A stretch of DNA of 64,000 nt from contig CM114271.1 in the NCBI GenBank assembly GCA_050084515.1, positions 44,268,001 through 44,332,000 on the forward strand. Direction: 5' to 3'. A model generated the notes under the pieces. It searched no databases. It was not told the origin of the DNA and was given only the letters and a program-made list of their open reading frames with translations. A program made the position numbers and the translations under genes. Below, in pieces: positions 1-12,377 of this stretch. This stretch comes from Blasia pusilla. Taxonomy: Eukaryota > Marchantiophyta > Marchantiopsida > Blasiales. Each line of letters begins with the position of its first letter. Positions within the stretch are counted from its first letter, which is position 1.

Positions 1-2045
1 GTTATCCTTACTGTCCTTCATACTTCCGAACTCCTTCGCCTCCCGCTTCGGCGCCAGTATCTGATCCCACTCCCAAAGAAAGCCCGGTTTCAGTACTCTT
101 CCACGTGCTATACCCTTCTTGTCACAGATCCGCCAACTATCCTTCTTCGCTCACCACCTCTCAACACTGCTCCCGATTCTCCCACGTCCATGATCCTTCC
201 TATCACCAACCATCATCCTCGGTATCGTTCCCCATCTGAAATCTTCTTCTCCAGCGTCGTCGTTGTCCGCGCCCATCACCCCATGGCGACGACACACCCG
301 CCCCAGCGAGGGAAAAAGCGCAAGCGCAACCACGCACCTACGCACCGAAGCGAGCAAGTAAGGAAACGCGAGTACACACACACGCGCACACTCTCTCACT
401 CTCTTCTCTCTCTTTCTCTTGGAGTTCCAGTCCCTATGCTTTACTCGAATCGCCTTGCCGCCTCGCCTGGAAGTGTGTTTGTCCTCTCGGTAGCACCAGA
501 ATAGTCTCGGCTGCGCTTTGTTTTGCTCCGTACCATTGCGGGCATTGATAGGAACGAAATGCTCGTCGTTCGTTCAGTGGATTAACTCTAGTGCCGAGGT
601 TTGGTTGGAAACTTGTTCGATCGCCCGCTATGGTCCCGGACTCCGGAGTCCAGCGAGACACTTAAATCACACGTGGCGGGACGGAATTGGTCCTTGTAGG
701 AGACCAGTAACGAAAACTGGCCAATGGGCTTCTCGGTAAAGTGGTGAAATTTCACGGGGCACTTCACTCTCCTTCGCATCAAAATCTATATTATTACTGG
801 AGGCGGCTTTTTCATTTCCAAACCCTTTGTACTATACACGTGAAAACCAGCAGCAAGGAAAAAATTTATATTTTACGGGGAAAAAATAGAAAATTAATTT
901 ATGTGACATGGATAATCCCTTCACTCCCGTGCTGCACACTACCTTTACCGATGATTCTCTCAGCGTATGAGCGCTTCGTATTATATCCCCTGGCATTCTG
1001 ACTGAATGCGCCAAATCTTCCAAATATCTGCTAAGCAAGCGATGCAAGAGCTCCGTCTTCGATTGGCCCATCGGTGCTGCCTTCGCGAAATCAGGGTTCG
1101 GTAACTTCGGTACCTACTTGGCTTACCCAAATAATATCTAGCTAGACTGACAACTACGATCTAGTCAACTGGTGGGCCCCACTTATCAGACATGTTCCTG
1201 TCCCCAAATAGCAATCCAAGAGCTTATATGATTGGTGCGAATCGCACCAATCAAAGTCTTCCATATTTCCCATCAACCCACCAATCACATGGCGGAGGCT
1301 GAAACGGCCTTTGGATGATGAGGTCATCTCTAGGACTTGCACGTCTGCGATTGGATCGGCTCTGAAGATGGTCCGAAGGTACCCACGCGACCGGAGGCAT
1401 CTGCCTTATCATGACAAGGAGGCCTGACACACCAAAGGTTCGCCACCTTCGCCTTCACTGGATGGTCCGGGAAAATACCTACATCTGGGGCAGCTACGAT
1501 TGCAATTGGTGGGATGAAAGCCCTGGCCCCGGGACGCCCACTGGCGGACGCTCCGGAACAACGTCCGGGGAGAACCGGCAAATAGTGTAAAGCTGGCCGG
1601 TTAGAATCTGGAATTGACGACATCCGAGAAATTTAGGCGGCTGAGATCCCGACGGCTTCATGGGACATTCCGGGAAATGGATGGCCGGGATTTCTTGAGC
1701 CGGAAATGTGCCGCTTGCCGGGAGGAATTAGCCGGAATATTTCTGCTGCCGGTCACTTCACCCGGATTCTTGCCGGGTTGCGTTTTACAGAGGTCGGATT
1801 TTTGCTGGACCACTTTCAGGTGGTCGGAATACCGGATAGGTGGCAAGAACCGTCAGATTCTCATCACGAAATCTTGGCCGTAGGTAGGGCAGCTGCAACA
1901 TTAGGGTTGGAAGTTGAATCGGGGATTCGGGGCGAGTTAGGACCCAGGAGCCTTAGCCCCAGGCCCGAGGGGAACAAGCCACCGAGGGCTGCGAGGCGGA
2001 GCCGCGGAAGGGGTCCATTCCCCATACTCCCAGAGTCAACAGTTT
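1..2045. other. No recognisable gene; simple repeats
   Basis: I see no credible gene here. The reading frames are short and resemble nothing I know. A CA/CT-rich microsatellite lies near 370-420 and a perfect palindrome at 1,230-1,252. From about 1,480 to 1,830 the motif CCGG recurs many times, often as CCGGAA or CCGGGA. Similar motifs recur near 6,200-6,260, beyond the hAT transposase, so these could be subterminal repeats of that element. No terminal inverted repeat was found to confirm this. Confidence 0.4.
1230..1252. repeat. 23-bp perfect palindrome
   Basis: Arms GATTGGTGCG and CGCACCAATC are exact reverse complements separated by AAT. No gene is attached to it. It could be a protein-binding site or a chance hairpin. 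Confidence 0.7.
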
Positions 2046-2186
2046 ATGCGTGAGGGGATCCAGCGATCAAGCCTCCAATGTGATTTGCATCTTCACTCTA
2101 CTGCTCCTCCCAAATCGTGTGCACACTGTGGCTGTGCTCGTCCAAACTTCGAAGTGCTGAGTTTTTGCAGAGTTTCCTTTTTATTC

Positions 2187-2653
2187 TTCGCCCTGAGTTC
2201 CTTACGCGCCTGCTGCAGCGAAGCCGTGCTAGAGAGGGCGCTCGCGAGTTGACTTCTTCGGACCGAGTTCGGACAGCTAGCAGTTTCTTGACTTTTCTCC
2301 TCTTTTTTTGCACGATCCTCGAACGTCATTTGCGTCTCCAGTGGCTTTTGAGTCCGGTGCACACTCCAACGTGCGAAGTACTCTTCCAAAGTTCTTCCAA
2401 AGTTTTGAGTCTTTTGATTCTTCGCCCTAAGTTCCTTACGCGCCTGCTGCAACGAAGTTGTGCTAGAGAGGGCGCTCGCGAGTTGGCTTCTTCAGACCGG
2501 GTTCGGACAGCTAGCAGTTTCTTGTCTTTTCTCCTCTTTTTCTGCACGATCCTCGAACGTCATTTGCGTCTGCAGTGGCTTTTGAGTCCGGTGCACATTC
2601 CAACGTGCGAAGCACGCTTCCGAAGTTCTTCCAAAGTTCTGAGTCTTTTCAAA
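2187..2653 (+). repeat. 234-bp tandem repeat, two copies plus a decayed third
   Basis: The segment starting TTCGCCCT at 2,187 recurs at 2,421 with few differences, and a much diverged third unit is visible at about 2,670-2,745. Each unit holds a short direct repeat of TTCTTCCAAAGTT or TTCTTCCGAAGTT type. It lies about 800 bp upstream of the hAT transposase start. Tandem subterminal or promoter repeats are common in hAT elements, but the functional link is inferred from position only. Confidence 0.85.
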
Positions 2654-3472
2654 GTTTGGATTCTGTGTTCGATTCCTTAGAATCCTCACCTTGGGTCCTT
2701 GACGCAGCTGTTGCGGCAAAGCTTGTCGAGAGTCGAGTTCTAGGGAGTCGGGAGTAGGCGCCTGAGGTTTTTCGTCTGTTTTTAGGTTTCTGCTCGAGTG
2801 CTCAGGAGTTGGCGTCCTGTGGGCTTTCCTGCTGTTATCCTTTTTACGCCTGAGTGTTGGGGATTTGGGAGTCGGTATCCTAGGACCTTTCTGCGTTGTT
2901 CACTCTTTCTTCTGCTTAAGCTTCTACTCTGATTAGTGCCTGAGTCTGCGTGCTCGGGCCAGCTTGGCTCTTTTGCAATTTGGATTTTATCTCGAGTACC
3001 CGGGAGTGTGGAGTCTGAGATTGAGTGTCGAATCTGTAACCTTGTCACCTTGCTCGAACTGCTCAAACCTCGAGTGCTCATTCCATAGCTTGAAGCCTCG
3101 ACCGCCAAGTCTTATGTTGCAGCTTTCGTAGATATTGCACTCTAGAGCTTTCATGTTTACACTTTCACTAGAGGGTTTAGGCTGCTTTGTTTGACTTGCC
3201 TAAGTTTCCCCTCTGCCTTTGCTTTGCTCTACTCAAGAGAGTCAGAAGCCCTATTTTTCACCCTTGATCTTGGTTTTGAATCTGCTCTGCTCACGGGTTT
3301 GGCAGCAGAAAGTGATTGGGGTTTTTGACTTTGGCCTTTTGCTCTAAGTCTCGGACTCTCAGATGCCACGTTTCTTTTGTTGTGAAACACTTTTTCTCTT
3401 GTCTAGAAGACGAGGCTTTGTGCCCGGCTCTCGTTTGACCTAAACCTTTGTTAACCCTTTATTGTCTCATAC

Positions 3473-5719
3473 ATGGCTAAGAGACAACGAACCATGAGCG
3501 AGATGTTGGCCAAAGACGTGAGCCAAGACTTTCCAGATATCTCAAGCCGGTCAGGGTCCTCAGATGGGAGGGAAGTTGAGAATTCTCGTACTCCTTCCAG
3601 TAGTTTAATTGAGAAGAATCAATTGGCTTGGAAGGATGTGTGGTACACCTTATTTGACTGGATAGAGTTTCATGCAGAGTCTGGTAGAATATTTTGTAAG
3701 GTTTGTAGACAAGGAAAGGGTAAGAATTCCTTTGCAAGGGATGGTGTCATAAATTGTAAGGTTTCAGCCTTTACAGATCATAGCAAATCGATTGAGCATA
3801 TGAAAATTTCTTGGGTTGCTAATATAGGAAACAGGTCGATGGCCAAGGCCATTGCCACTACTAATTGGACTTGTGACCAAGCCTTGTTAATATTTTCAAG
3901 TATGCATACTTCATCGCTAAGGAATCATTGCCTTTTGCCAAATTCCCGAATTTGTGTAAGTTGTTACTTTCAATGAATGCACCAATTACCCGAGATTTAT
4001 ACCAAGATGAGAAGACTTGTGCTGATATGTGTTATTATATCAGTCAGGTAGTGCATAGAAGAACACTTTTAAAAGTTCAAGAATCTCCTTTCTTTGGGAT
4101 CATGATTGATGAGTCCAATGATATTTCAATAACAGGCCATCTCGTTGTATTTGCAACTTACTTATTAGAAGGGCAAGTCGTGAATTCCTTCTTAGGATTG
4201 TTGCAATGTCCAAAAAAGTGTTCAAATGCCATTACTAACAATCTTTTGGAGTTGATCAAGGACTCTGGACTAGAGAGTTCAAAGATGGTCGCTTTTGGAT
4301 CAGACGGAGCCTCAACTATGGTAGGTAGTCAAAATGGAGTAGCATCGCACTTGAAGTTGAAGGCAAACCCTTTTTTGCTCTCTCTACATTGCGTTGCGCA
4401 TAGGACCAATCTTGCTTCTTTAACAGCTGCCAAAGGACCAAGTTGTAAAGATGTATCTATAGAGATTGATTCCATCTTGGATTCTGTAGTTGGATACTTT
4501 AGAAGGTCCTCAAAGAGGAAGTGTGCTCTTGCAATTTTGTAAGAGAAGTTGAATGACTCTCAGAAGGTCATGAAGAGATATCATAAAACTCGTTGGTTGT
4601 CTCGATGGCAAGCCGTAGTGTGACTCCCTGGAATCTGTTCTCACCTATTTCAGGGACATTCCCCGCTTTGAAGATGATGGTAATGCTACTAACATGTACA
4701 ACAAGCTGAGATCATTTGAAATGATCTATCAATTGTACTTTTTGGCAGACATATTGTTTATCCTTGCTAATTTGAGTAAGGTTTTCCAATACAAATTTGT
4801 AGATGTTAGTACTATTGGTAGTATTGTAAAATCTGAGATTGCCTCTATTACAATGAACTTTGTAATGGAGAATCATGACTTGAATGCTTCTACATTCTCC
4901 GAAGAAAGAGGTTATCATCTCTTACCTGATTTTGGACCCCCTGGTGGATTCCTGAAACGACTGAAATCTGAGATTAGGGGTAGAAAGTTCCATAGCATTG
5001 AAATGTTGAGAGATCGTACGGGAAAGGATTTACAGGCTGCTCTAACTTTCCAGAAGAACTTTGTTGAGAATGTATGTGTAGCCTTACATGATAGATTTAG
5101 GGATAATAGTTTGATAGGTGCAATGAAAATTCTGAATCCTCTTCATATGCCCTCAAGGTTAGTAGGATTGAATAGTTGGGGTTGCAAGGAAGTGGATGAT
5201 CTTTGCGCACATTTTGGAAGGGAAACGCCTTTTAGGGGTCACTTGCAACCACCTCTTGTGAATTCAGCAAGTGTGAAGTATGAGTTTCAATCATTTAAGC
5301 TCATGGCCACCACAGAATGGAAAGATAGAAACTTTCGAGATTTGTGGGCAATGGTAAGTTGGAGCCCATCTCTGCAATGTAAGTTATCTAATTTTCGTGT
5401 ATTAGCTAACATTGCTAGGGTACAATGTGTGAGTATTGCAATTTTTTAGAAAGCTTTCTCTGTGCAGAATTTGATCAAGACAAAAAGTCGTAATCAATTG
5501 ACGACTAAGCATTTAGATGTTGTTCTCAGGATAGCTTTAGAGGGTAAGATACTTGATTATGAGGATTTGTTGGTAGAATCAGTAATTCTTTGGAAAATTT
5601 CTATTAACTTTAGATATGTGTATTCTAATCCAGAGAGATATGTGAATGGTAAGGATGATACTCCATTGGAGGTTGCAAATGTAGAGGATTCTCCAAGTGC
5701 CCTAATTTCAAATGTTTAG
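3473..5719 (+). pseudogene. hAT-family transposase, decayed (ZNF862/DUF4371-like)
   Basis: This encodes a cut-and-paste DNA transposase of the hAT superfamily. The N-terminus (frame starting at the ATG at 3,473) has a TTF/BED-type zinc finger: FCKVC near residue 70, followed by HSKSIEH. The RNase H-fold core follows in another frame (3,928-4,542) with the typical strings MIDESNDIS, FGSDGASTMVG and HCVAHRTNLA. After a TAA at 4,540 the frame continues with TRWLSRWQAV, the usual next motif. From 4,622 a third stretch runs to 5,719 and ends in the hAT dimerisation motif (FSVQNLIKTKSRN, then TTKHLDVVLRIALEG), interrupted by a TAG at 5,447. The pieces add up to roughly 740 residues, a normal length for this family. 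At least two frame changes and two in-frame stops make it non-functional as read. Confidence 0.88.
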
Positions 5720-7204
5720 TTGGTGGGAAGAGAGAGATGTGAGAGGTCCCTTTCATAATACCTTGAAGATTTGTTCTAAATCTTCAATGTATTATGAAGG
5801 GGTAGGATCCTTGGCTCCCGGTTGGGTGGAGGCCAGGCCAGGTTCAATTTCTGCCAAGGATATTACATGTGGGATTATAGCAAGGGAGGAAAGAGTTTAG
5901 GGACCCAAGGAGATGGAACAGGGAATTAGAAGAATGGAACATGGAGTGAGTGTAGGAACTGCTTGAGCAAGAAATAGCAAAGGGGAAAATGTACAGAGGC
6001 CAAAAAATGTTTTTAGCCGGTTCATATTCTAGCTACCAGAAAGTTTCCGAGGTTGTCTGAAAAGTTTTTGAAATCTGCCAGAATTTTTTTTTAAAGATGG
6101 ATAATCACTGGAAAGTAAATAATCTCTCAGAAATCTACCGCGAGCAAAAATTGTTGCCTTTTTTTTCCGAATAACTTTTCCAAAAAACCTTCGTACTTAA
6201 AAATTTTCCGGCAACCAGCGGGTTTCCGCCAAAAACCTCCCCGGACCCTGCTCCGGAATGTCGGAATACCCGTGGACTGAAGGAGCTCTTCCCTCTCTCG
6301 GGTGCCCGGACAAGGGAAAGGAAACAAAATCAACAAAGGAGACGTTGTATTTCTCGACCCATGTATGGCCCTGTTAACTGATCTCTTTGTGCTTTCACGG
6401 CGCGCTGACAGCAAGGATAATAGGTAGGGCTAAAGCCTTACCTAGGAATAAGGAAAGGGGAGAAACGAAGAGAACGGTGGGAGGATTATGATTTTTTTCT
6501 TACACTAATAAGGAAAAAAAAAAAGTATTTGAAGAGTGTTTAATCCATGAAGAAAAAAATTAAAATTTTTTTTTTCTGTCCATAATATTATGAAAAAATT
6601 CTTATTGTTCAATTGTAATGTGTCAAGGAGATATGTGTTTGAAAATTAAAAAAAGGCACTCTCTTTTGATAATATAGATAAAGTGTTTGTACGATGCACG
6701 GGAAATTAAAAAGTGTTTGAAGAGTTAGTGTATCGTTCGTGAAGGGAAGAGATTAATGATGTTTCACATAAATTAAAAAAAAAATTCCAGCCCGTAGCAT
6801 GTGAAATATTTTTTTGATGCGCAGTTGTCACGTGTCAAGCATAGAGGTGTTTGCAAATCAAGAAGACACCCTCCCTTAATAGTATAGATATAATAGATAT
6901 GGGACAAAGCTATTTAAAAAAAAAAATACCAATATTATATTTATCTTTATGATTATATTAGAAAATTATTAGTTATGAGATATATTTAAATTAAAAAAAT
7001 TATAAGATAAAATTTTAATTATTTTAATTATTTTAAATTATCATAAGTAATGTTGGCATATTGTTATGCGCATATGCATCGGTACATAATCCATATCATT
7101 GGTCACATCTACATAACACACAATATCGATCTTCCTAACACACAGGTTGATCTACACATACACATACAATAAGACACTTATGCATACTTGTACATCTAGA
7201 CCAC
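5720..7204. other. AT-rich non-coding spacer
   Basis: No gene is visible. The first 700 bp may be the 3' part of the hAT element. From about 6,480 the sequence is very AT-rich with long A and T runs. It contains a short repeated unit described separately at 6,640-6,888. Confidence 0.5.
6640..6888 (-). repeat. Two short Helitron-like terminal units in tandem
   Basis: Read on the minus strand, 6,888 begins TCTATACTATTAAGGGAGGG, which resembles plant Helitron 5' ends (A before TC). About 215 bp further on a related start appears (TATCTATATTATCAAAAGAG), preceded by CCCGTGCATCGTAC, which resembles the GC-rich hairpin found just inside Helitron 3' ends. A clear CTAG terminus was not found, so this could also be another miniature element. 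Confidence 0.4.
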
Positions 7205-8885
7205 ATCACAAAATTAAAGTAAATATGGCTCACGCGGTCAACTCCACTCTTAAATCTTCATCGTAATATCAAGTCACATCCACTCTCTGCCATTGAGGGA
7301 ATTCACACTCTAACATCCTAGCTCCTACCAAATCTAAGCAAAAGAGGAGCTCCAAATGCTTAACATAAGAAAGATGGCTTGAAAAAGCCATTCCTTTCTC
7401 TTGCATATTCTTTGGAAGAGGCAAAAGCATTTTCCCCAAAAATAACCCTCCAAATCGTAATCTGCATGTACAGGTTACTGAATGACCTTTGACTCGGTGA
7501 ACAAGCCACCCAGTCGAAAATAGCAAAATAGAGGATTTATTAGAAAAAATGATTCAATAGACCTAACAGACCTATCGCCAACTTCATCCGACACCTCAAG
7601 ACACAATTACATCCAAACAGCCCCTTGACCCTCTATGCTAGCGACACGGTTAAACTCTACTTATCGGCTAACTACGATGTGACAAAATGAAGAAGGTAGC
7701 ACGTCCTTGTAGGATATTTTATATTCTTTAATATAAATTGCCAATAATAGTATGGAGTACGACCTATAATTTTATTTGAGGGTATCTTTTGAGTTTTGGT
7801 ATTCTTGGTTTTTTTTTTTAGTCACTTATTATTTCTACTCGTTCATGCTCGTGCGTTATAAAAATGATGGGTAATTTAGTTTATGAACTTTTCTTTGTCT
7901 CTTACATAATTATTTTGGAGGCCGGGATCAAAATATGCACAAAAGAATTTTGGAGAGACTTTTTTTAGTTTAGGATCATTAAGTGTTCCACTAATTGCCA
8001 TTCCATTCTTCTTATACTTTTTTTGATCTTAGACTCCACTCACTGATCTTCTCAAATTTGATCTTTTAGCTTCTAGTTGGAGGTTTGAAAAAGTTCATGG
8101 GATCTTTGGACCTACTCTTTCTATGGACATGTTAATAAAACCCTAAATGCAATTCCAAAAATCTCTCCATGTTTTTTTTTTTTTTTGCTTCAACAACCAA
8201 ATGAAAGCATTATTCTTTCTTTTTGCAATTTCTTTTATGTATTGGTCCCAAAATCATGATCGATCCCTTCCATTCATAACAAACGTTTATGTGTATTGTT
8301 ACATTCCCCTAACGTCCTCTTCTTTGGCTTGTAATGTGGTGTTTCTATTTTCCTTCATTACTACTTGTCAACTATCTAAAATTTCTTATCTGCTAATTGT
8401 CACATCTTAGCTAGACGTAGGTAGAGTTCTATCGCGTCGACGATATAGAGAGTCATCGGGCTCTTCTGGTGTAACTTTGTCTTGAGATGATGGATGAGAT
8501 TAGGGACACATCTATTGCGTCGGGTGCATCGTTTATGGCGCTTTCTTTATTTTGGTCTTACTTAGTCAGGCGATCCATTGACCGAGTCAACGGCCATTCG
8601 GTAACCTATGCACGCAGATTACTGTTGGGATGGCGGTCTTTGGGGGAAGAGCCTTTTTTGCTCTTCCAAGGGTCTAAGAGAGGGAGAGATGGCTTTAATT
8701 CCCAAGCCATCTTTCTCATGTTGAGGCTTAGGAGCACCTCTCTTGCATGTGTATGTAGGAACTAGGGTGCTAGCGTCCGGATTACCTCATAGTAGAGGGT
8801 GGATGTGGCTCGACATGCCGATGTAGATTGAGGAGTGGAGTTTTAGGATGGATGAGCCATTTTCACTCTTATTATACATGAGAAA
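7205..8885. mobile_element. Foldback element with long inverted arms
   Basis: The segment 8,400-8,885 is a diverged reverse complement of 7,205-7,690, so the two can pair as a ~485-bp stem around a ~710-bp loop. Shared landmarks are CACATCGTAGTTAG versus CACATCTTAGCTAG at the inner edges, GTCATTCAGTAACCTGTAC versus GCCATTCGGTAACCTATGC in the middle, and GAGTGGAGTT near the outer edges. The arms look about 75 percent identical by eye. Neither arm nor loop encodes a recognised protein. The plan fits a non-autonomous foldback or long-TIR (Mutator-like) transposon. No target duplication was identified. Confidence 0.65.
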
Positions 8886-8962
8886 GATGCGAGGGGGCGG
8901 GGGGAATTCGATATTTGCAGGAAGGCAAGCGAGTTGTCTCGGTGGGGAGCCCTAGAGACGCT

Positions 8963-9605
8963 TGTCGTGCGCACACACATCGCTACACAACATATATCGT
9001 TGTCACCGAACACACACACAAACACGCACGATCCCATGCAAACCCATGGCATCCAAACAACGAGACAAGAAGGACCAGAATATCTCCAGTACAGTAAGAT
9101 CCAATATCTCTCTACATCATCTCACACCATAGCTCTCAAAGGTGTGCACTCTCTCTCTCATGTCAAACCAAACCCACTCTCCTAATGAGAGACTTGGGTT
9201 ACACTCACAAGGCAAGGGACCATAGCTCCGCCGCCTTATGCCAAGAGGTTCAACAAAGAGAGAATGAGCTCTCAAGCTCTCTCTCCTTGAGGTATACCCC
9301 TCCCCTCTCCCCAACTCTCTCTATGGTAACCTATGCTCCCAAGTCACCTCCTTGGCTCTTGACTTGATGTAGGAGGTCAAGGCCCACTTATCAAAAATAG
9401 AAAGGTGATCACATACTCAAAATGGTACTTACCTAGAATAGTAAGTTCCTCCATATGGCTCCAAATGAGCCGGAGCGAAGGGAAAACCAGCTCTCTCAAG
9501 TTTCCCGGGGCCTCAGCAGGTCATCCTTGACCTACTAAGTCTGTCCTCCACTACTCAAAAAGGCGCTCTACTAGATCTCACTGATCTATCACAAGAGACG
9601 TGATA
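8963..9605 (-). mobile_element. LTR of gypsy copy A
   Basis: This is a 643-bp long terminal repeat. On the minus strand it starts at 9,605 as TATCACGTCTC (TGTCACGTC in the other copies) and ends ...GCGCACGACA at 8,963. The same sequence is found at 34,594-35,230, 45,459-46,100 and, shortened, 55,204-55,721. It lies next to the integrase end of copy A, so it is the 3' LTR. No partner 5' LTR is present, because copy A is cut off at about 12,000. Confidence 0.85.
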
Positions 9606-10129
9606 GCTATCGTGCGCATACACATCGCTACACAACATACATCGCTGTCATCGAACAGACACACAAACACGCACGATCCCATGCTAACTCATGACATCCA
9701 AACAATGAGACAAGAAGTACCAAAATATCTCCAATCGCCCCCCTAGCTGGTGGTTAGGTCTCTCTCTGATAGCCATCTATCCCTACCTACCATGACATAC
9801 ATCTCTCGGACGCTAAGAGCAAGAAGGTCAGGTGCTCATGTGGCCCCATCGTTAGTCGCCTTCTTTTCAACCATGTCACAGACATAAGTTGTAATGTAGA
9901 ACTACCTACTCTATGTACATCAGGGACACATCCATCATCCCTGAGGAACCCTAGTGAGAGGTGGCGTGAGACATGCCATAGGCCAACCTCTCGAATATCC
10001 ATCACAAACTAGCATCGTGGTGGCACCACGGGCAGAACCACACAACATACAATGCAAGCCTATAGGAACTATTGCTAAGCTCGGATCTAATGTACCATCA
10101 ATGTTAGGAAGGTGACATGACGCTCAATT

Positions 10130-11215
10130 AAGCCCATGGTCTTTCCACACCATACCATTGCGTCCCTCCAGCAAGAGATCACCGCATGGCAAAACATAAT
10201 GCACTCTCAGGATAGTGTGCCCTGCAGTCACATCCAACGTTGTCGGTGCCGTCTGCTGCAAGTAGATAAAATCTCCTTGATGAAACCTCCAAATAGTTGG
10301 TCGATAACCACCACCTCGAATAGTCGCATACCTCAACGTATCCCGATGATACGCTATCGCCAAGTTCTCGAACGCCATGGGCATCACTCTCCAAAATAAC
10401 TTAGCCCTCTAAGAACATGCTCCCATCCATACATCTAGGTCATCAAGATCCAGCACCTCACTAGCATCTCGACGAATGGCCGTAGGTAAATCTGGCTCTC
10501 GGCCATAAAGTAGCAAGTACGGTGAAAAAGACGCTAAGGATGCTTGCCTGCTGAATCTGTATCCCATCGCCAACCACGGAAAGTGGAGGTCCCAATCTCC
10601 TAGGTGGCCTCTCTACAAGCCATACTTGCGTAAACCCCTCTTCACCGTATGCACAACTCTCTCCGCTAATCCATCCGCCTCAGGATGATCCCGCGAAGTC
10701 GTGCGGTGGTTGATCAACGTCTGATCACAAAAGGCCTGGAACTAACCACAAAACTTGGTACCCTGGTCTGTCAATACCTCAGCCGGTGTGCCGTAATGAC
10801 TCAGCACTCGATCTAGGAAGGCATACGCTACTCCCTCACTCGCTTTGTCAGGCAATGCAATCAACTCAATCCACTTCGAGAAGTGCTCGACCATCACCAA
10901 CACATAATGACTGTGACGCTCCGTCAAAGGCAAAGGTCCTACAAAATCCAAACTCCATCTATACCCTAAGCCCATGATTGGTAATGGATGCAACTGTGGA
11001 GTCGGAGCATTGAACGATGCTCGGACCCGATCACACACCATGCACCTGGCAACAAACTGTTGAACGTCAATTTGCATGCCTCGCCACCAATACTGAATCT
11101 GGAGCAAGCTCTACTTCCGCTTCACCCCAAAGTGACCCAACTCCTCGTGGGCATGTTGCACTAGTCTTGCTCTCTACAAAGGATGCGACACTACGCGTAC
11201 TCTACCATCCTCCCA
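10130..11215 (-). pseudogene. Integrase of gypsy copy A
   Basis: Retroviral-type integrase, which inserts element cDNA into the chromosome. The N-terminal HHCC zinc motif is partly visible, ending CMVCDRVR. The catalytic core has SLDFVGPLP with the first aspartate and VLTDQGTKFCG with the second. The distal part continues with the conserved FENLAIAYHRDTLRYATIRG region and the lead-in to the PHD finger. An in-frame stop interrupts the HHCC region near 11,112 and another follows KFCG at about 10,742, so it is not translatable as one protein. Confidence 0.82.
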
Positions 11216-11353
11216 AACCCTCAAAACATGTGTCCCCTCCCAACGGAACCGTCTAGCCCGCTGTAGGATCCGATCCTGCTCTCTAGCACCCAGGGTGTTT
11301 GCAACGCTGCCAGTACGAAGGTACTCCAACACTACTCCATCATCATGAATATC

Positions 11354-11972
11354 TCAGCCACTTGTCATCTCCTCACTAGCCTCGGGATCCAAGGACTCTT
11401 CACTAGACCTCGCCATCAAGGTCTCCACACTCTGGCTCTCCATAGCCAACATGCCTAAATAGGCTGACGAGTGCCATCCTAGCATTAACTCCTCATCACT
11501 CTCTCCATGCCATCGAGCTCCAGTTGCATCTCGCTGTCTCGCGCATGGGTTACGACTCAACCCATCTACATCTTGGTTGAGCGTCTTAGGTCTATGTACC
11601 ACGTGAAAATCATACTCTTGCAACAACAGAGCCCATTTTGCAAGCTTTCCTGTAAGCTTGTCAGACTCTATCAACCACTTCAGTGGTTGATAATCAGTGA
11701 TGATAGTAAAGGGGTTGCCGAATAAGTAACACCTGAAATGCGCGACAGCCCACACCGCAGCCAAGCACTCACTCTCATACGAGTTATACTTTGCCTCTGC
11801 AAACGTTGTTCGAGCGGCCAGCGTAAGCCACCACGAATTCTCTACCCTCATCATCATGCTGGGTGAGCACTGCTCCAAGCCCCAACATGCTCCAATCTGT
11901 GTGCAATTGGAAAGGAAATCCCTTGATCGGTCTCCTCAAGATGGGCGTGAACGTCAACCTGTCCTTGAGCAA
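11354..11972 (-). pseudogene. RNase H and connection region of gypsy copy A
   Basis: The reading frame begins with the end of the RT connection (LTFTPILRRPIKGF) and the RNase H start LHTDWSMLGLGAVLTQHDDEG, where D of HTDWS is the first catalytic acidic residue. It continues with AKYNSYESECLAAVWAVAHFR, then TIITDYQPLKWLI and the terminal HRPKTLNQDVDGLSRNP, all hallmarks of Ty3/gypsy RNase H. There is a frame change at about 11,800. A ~170-residue linker with no recognised domain leads towards integrase. Confidence 0.82.
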
Positions 11973-12002
11973 CTGAAATGCTCGCTCTTGCTTATCCTCC
12001 CA

Positions 12003-12345
12003 GTGGGTTGCACGGGTACCTCGCCTTGTTATCCCAAGATGAGGGAAGCGTGCAACCCCCCGGTCTTCGATGGGTTGCGTGGGTACCTCGCGATGTTAGC
12101 CCAAGACAGGGAAGGCATGCAACCTGTCCGTCCCGGACAGGTTGCCAGGGTAGCTCGACTTGTTACACGAGGAGGACGTATGCGTGCAACCCATGGGTCT
12201 TGGGCAAGTTTCTGGGCAACTCGCCCTACATCCCCAAGACGCAGGAAGCGTACAACCCATCGGAGACCGTCAAGTTGGCCGTGTTTCCACGTCCAAAGTT
12301 CCATAACGGCCGACATGTCGCCGTTGGTACGACGGTGCAACCCAA
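12003..12345 (+). repeat. Degenerate palindrome units upstream of the promoter
   Basis: Several half-palindromes GCAACC... and ...GGGTTGC alternate here, mostly spaced farther apart than in the introns. They correspond to the unit cluster 26,493-27,022 in front of copy 2. They end about 25 bp before the TATA-like box. Confidence 0.6.
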
Positions 12346-12369
12346 CGGTCAGCTCAACGGCTCAAAAAG

Positions 12370-12377
12370 TATAAATA
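12370..12377 (+). promoter_or_regulatory. TATA box of MTase gene copy 1
   Basis: TATAAATA lies in a block conserved with copy 2: CAACGGCT upstream, then a downstream stretch CTCATTTCCG followed by TCATTTCACGA. The first ATG of the gene is ~205 bp downstream. The conservation between copies makes this a likely core promoter. Confidence 0.7.

Larger units (their letters stand above)
9606..11998 (-). mobile_element. Gypsy copy A: 3' half (RNase H, integrase, broken PHD)
   Basis: This is the minus-strand remainder of the same retrotransposon family as copy D. From right to left it holds the end of reverse transcriptase, RNase H, integrase, a degraded PHD finger and a 3' untranslated region. The PHD remnant (about 9,915-10,060) still reads CMLCGSARG but has lost two zinc ligands (CDGC became CDGY, and the histidine became proline). 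The internal region next to the LTR (9,608-9,735) repeats the last ~130 bp of the LTR. At about 12,000 gypsy homology stops inside the RT/RNase H junction and the MTase element begins. Confidence 0.85.

Noticed and set aside
2046-2680. A protein gene in the open frames of the tandem-repeat region
   Set aside because: The frames are open on both strands simply because the 234-bp unit is repeated. Composition is Ser/Leu/Arg-biased and no motif is seen.
8147-8410. A small membrane protein (Phe/Leu-rich frame)
   Set aside because: It lies in the loop of the foldback element and is an AT-rich chance frame with a T-run at its start.
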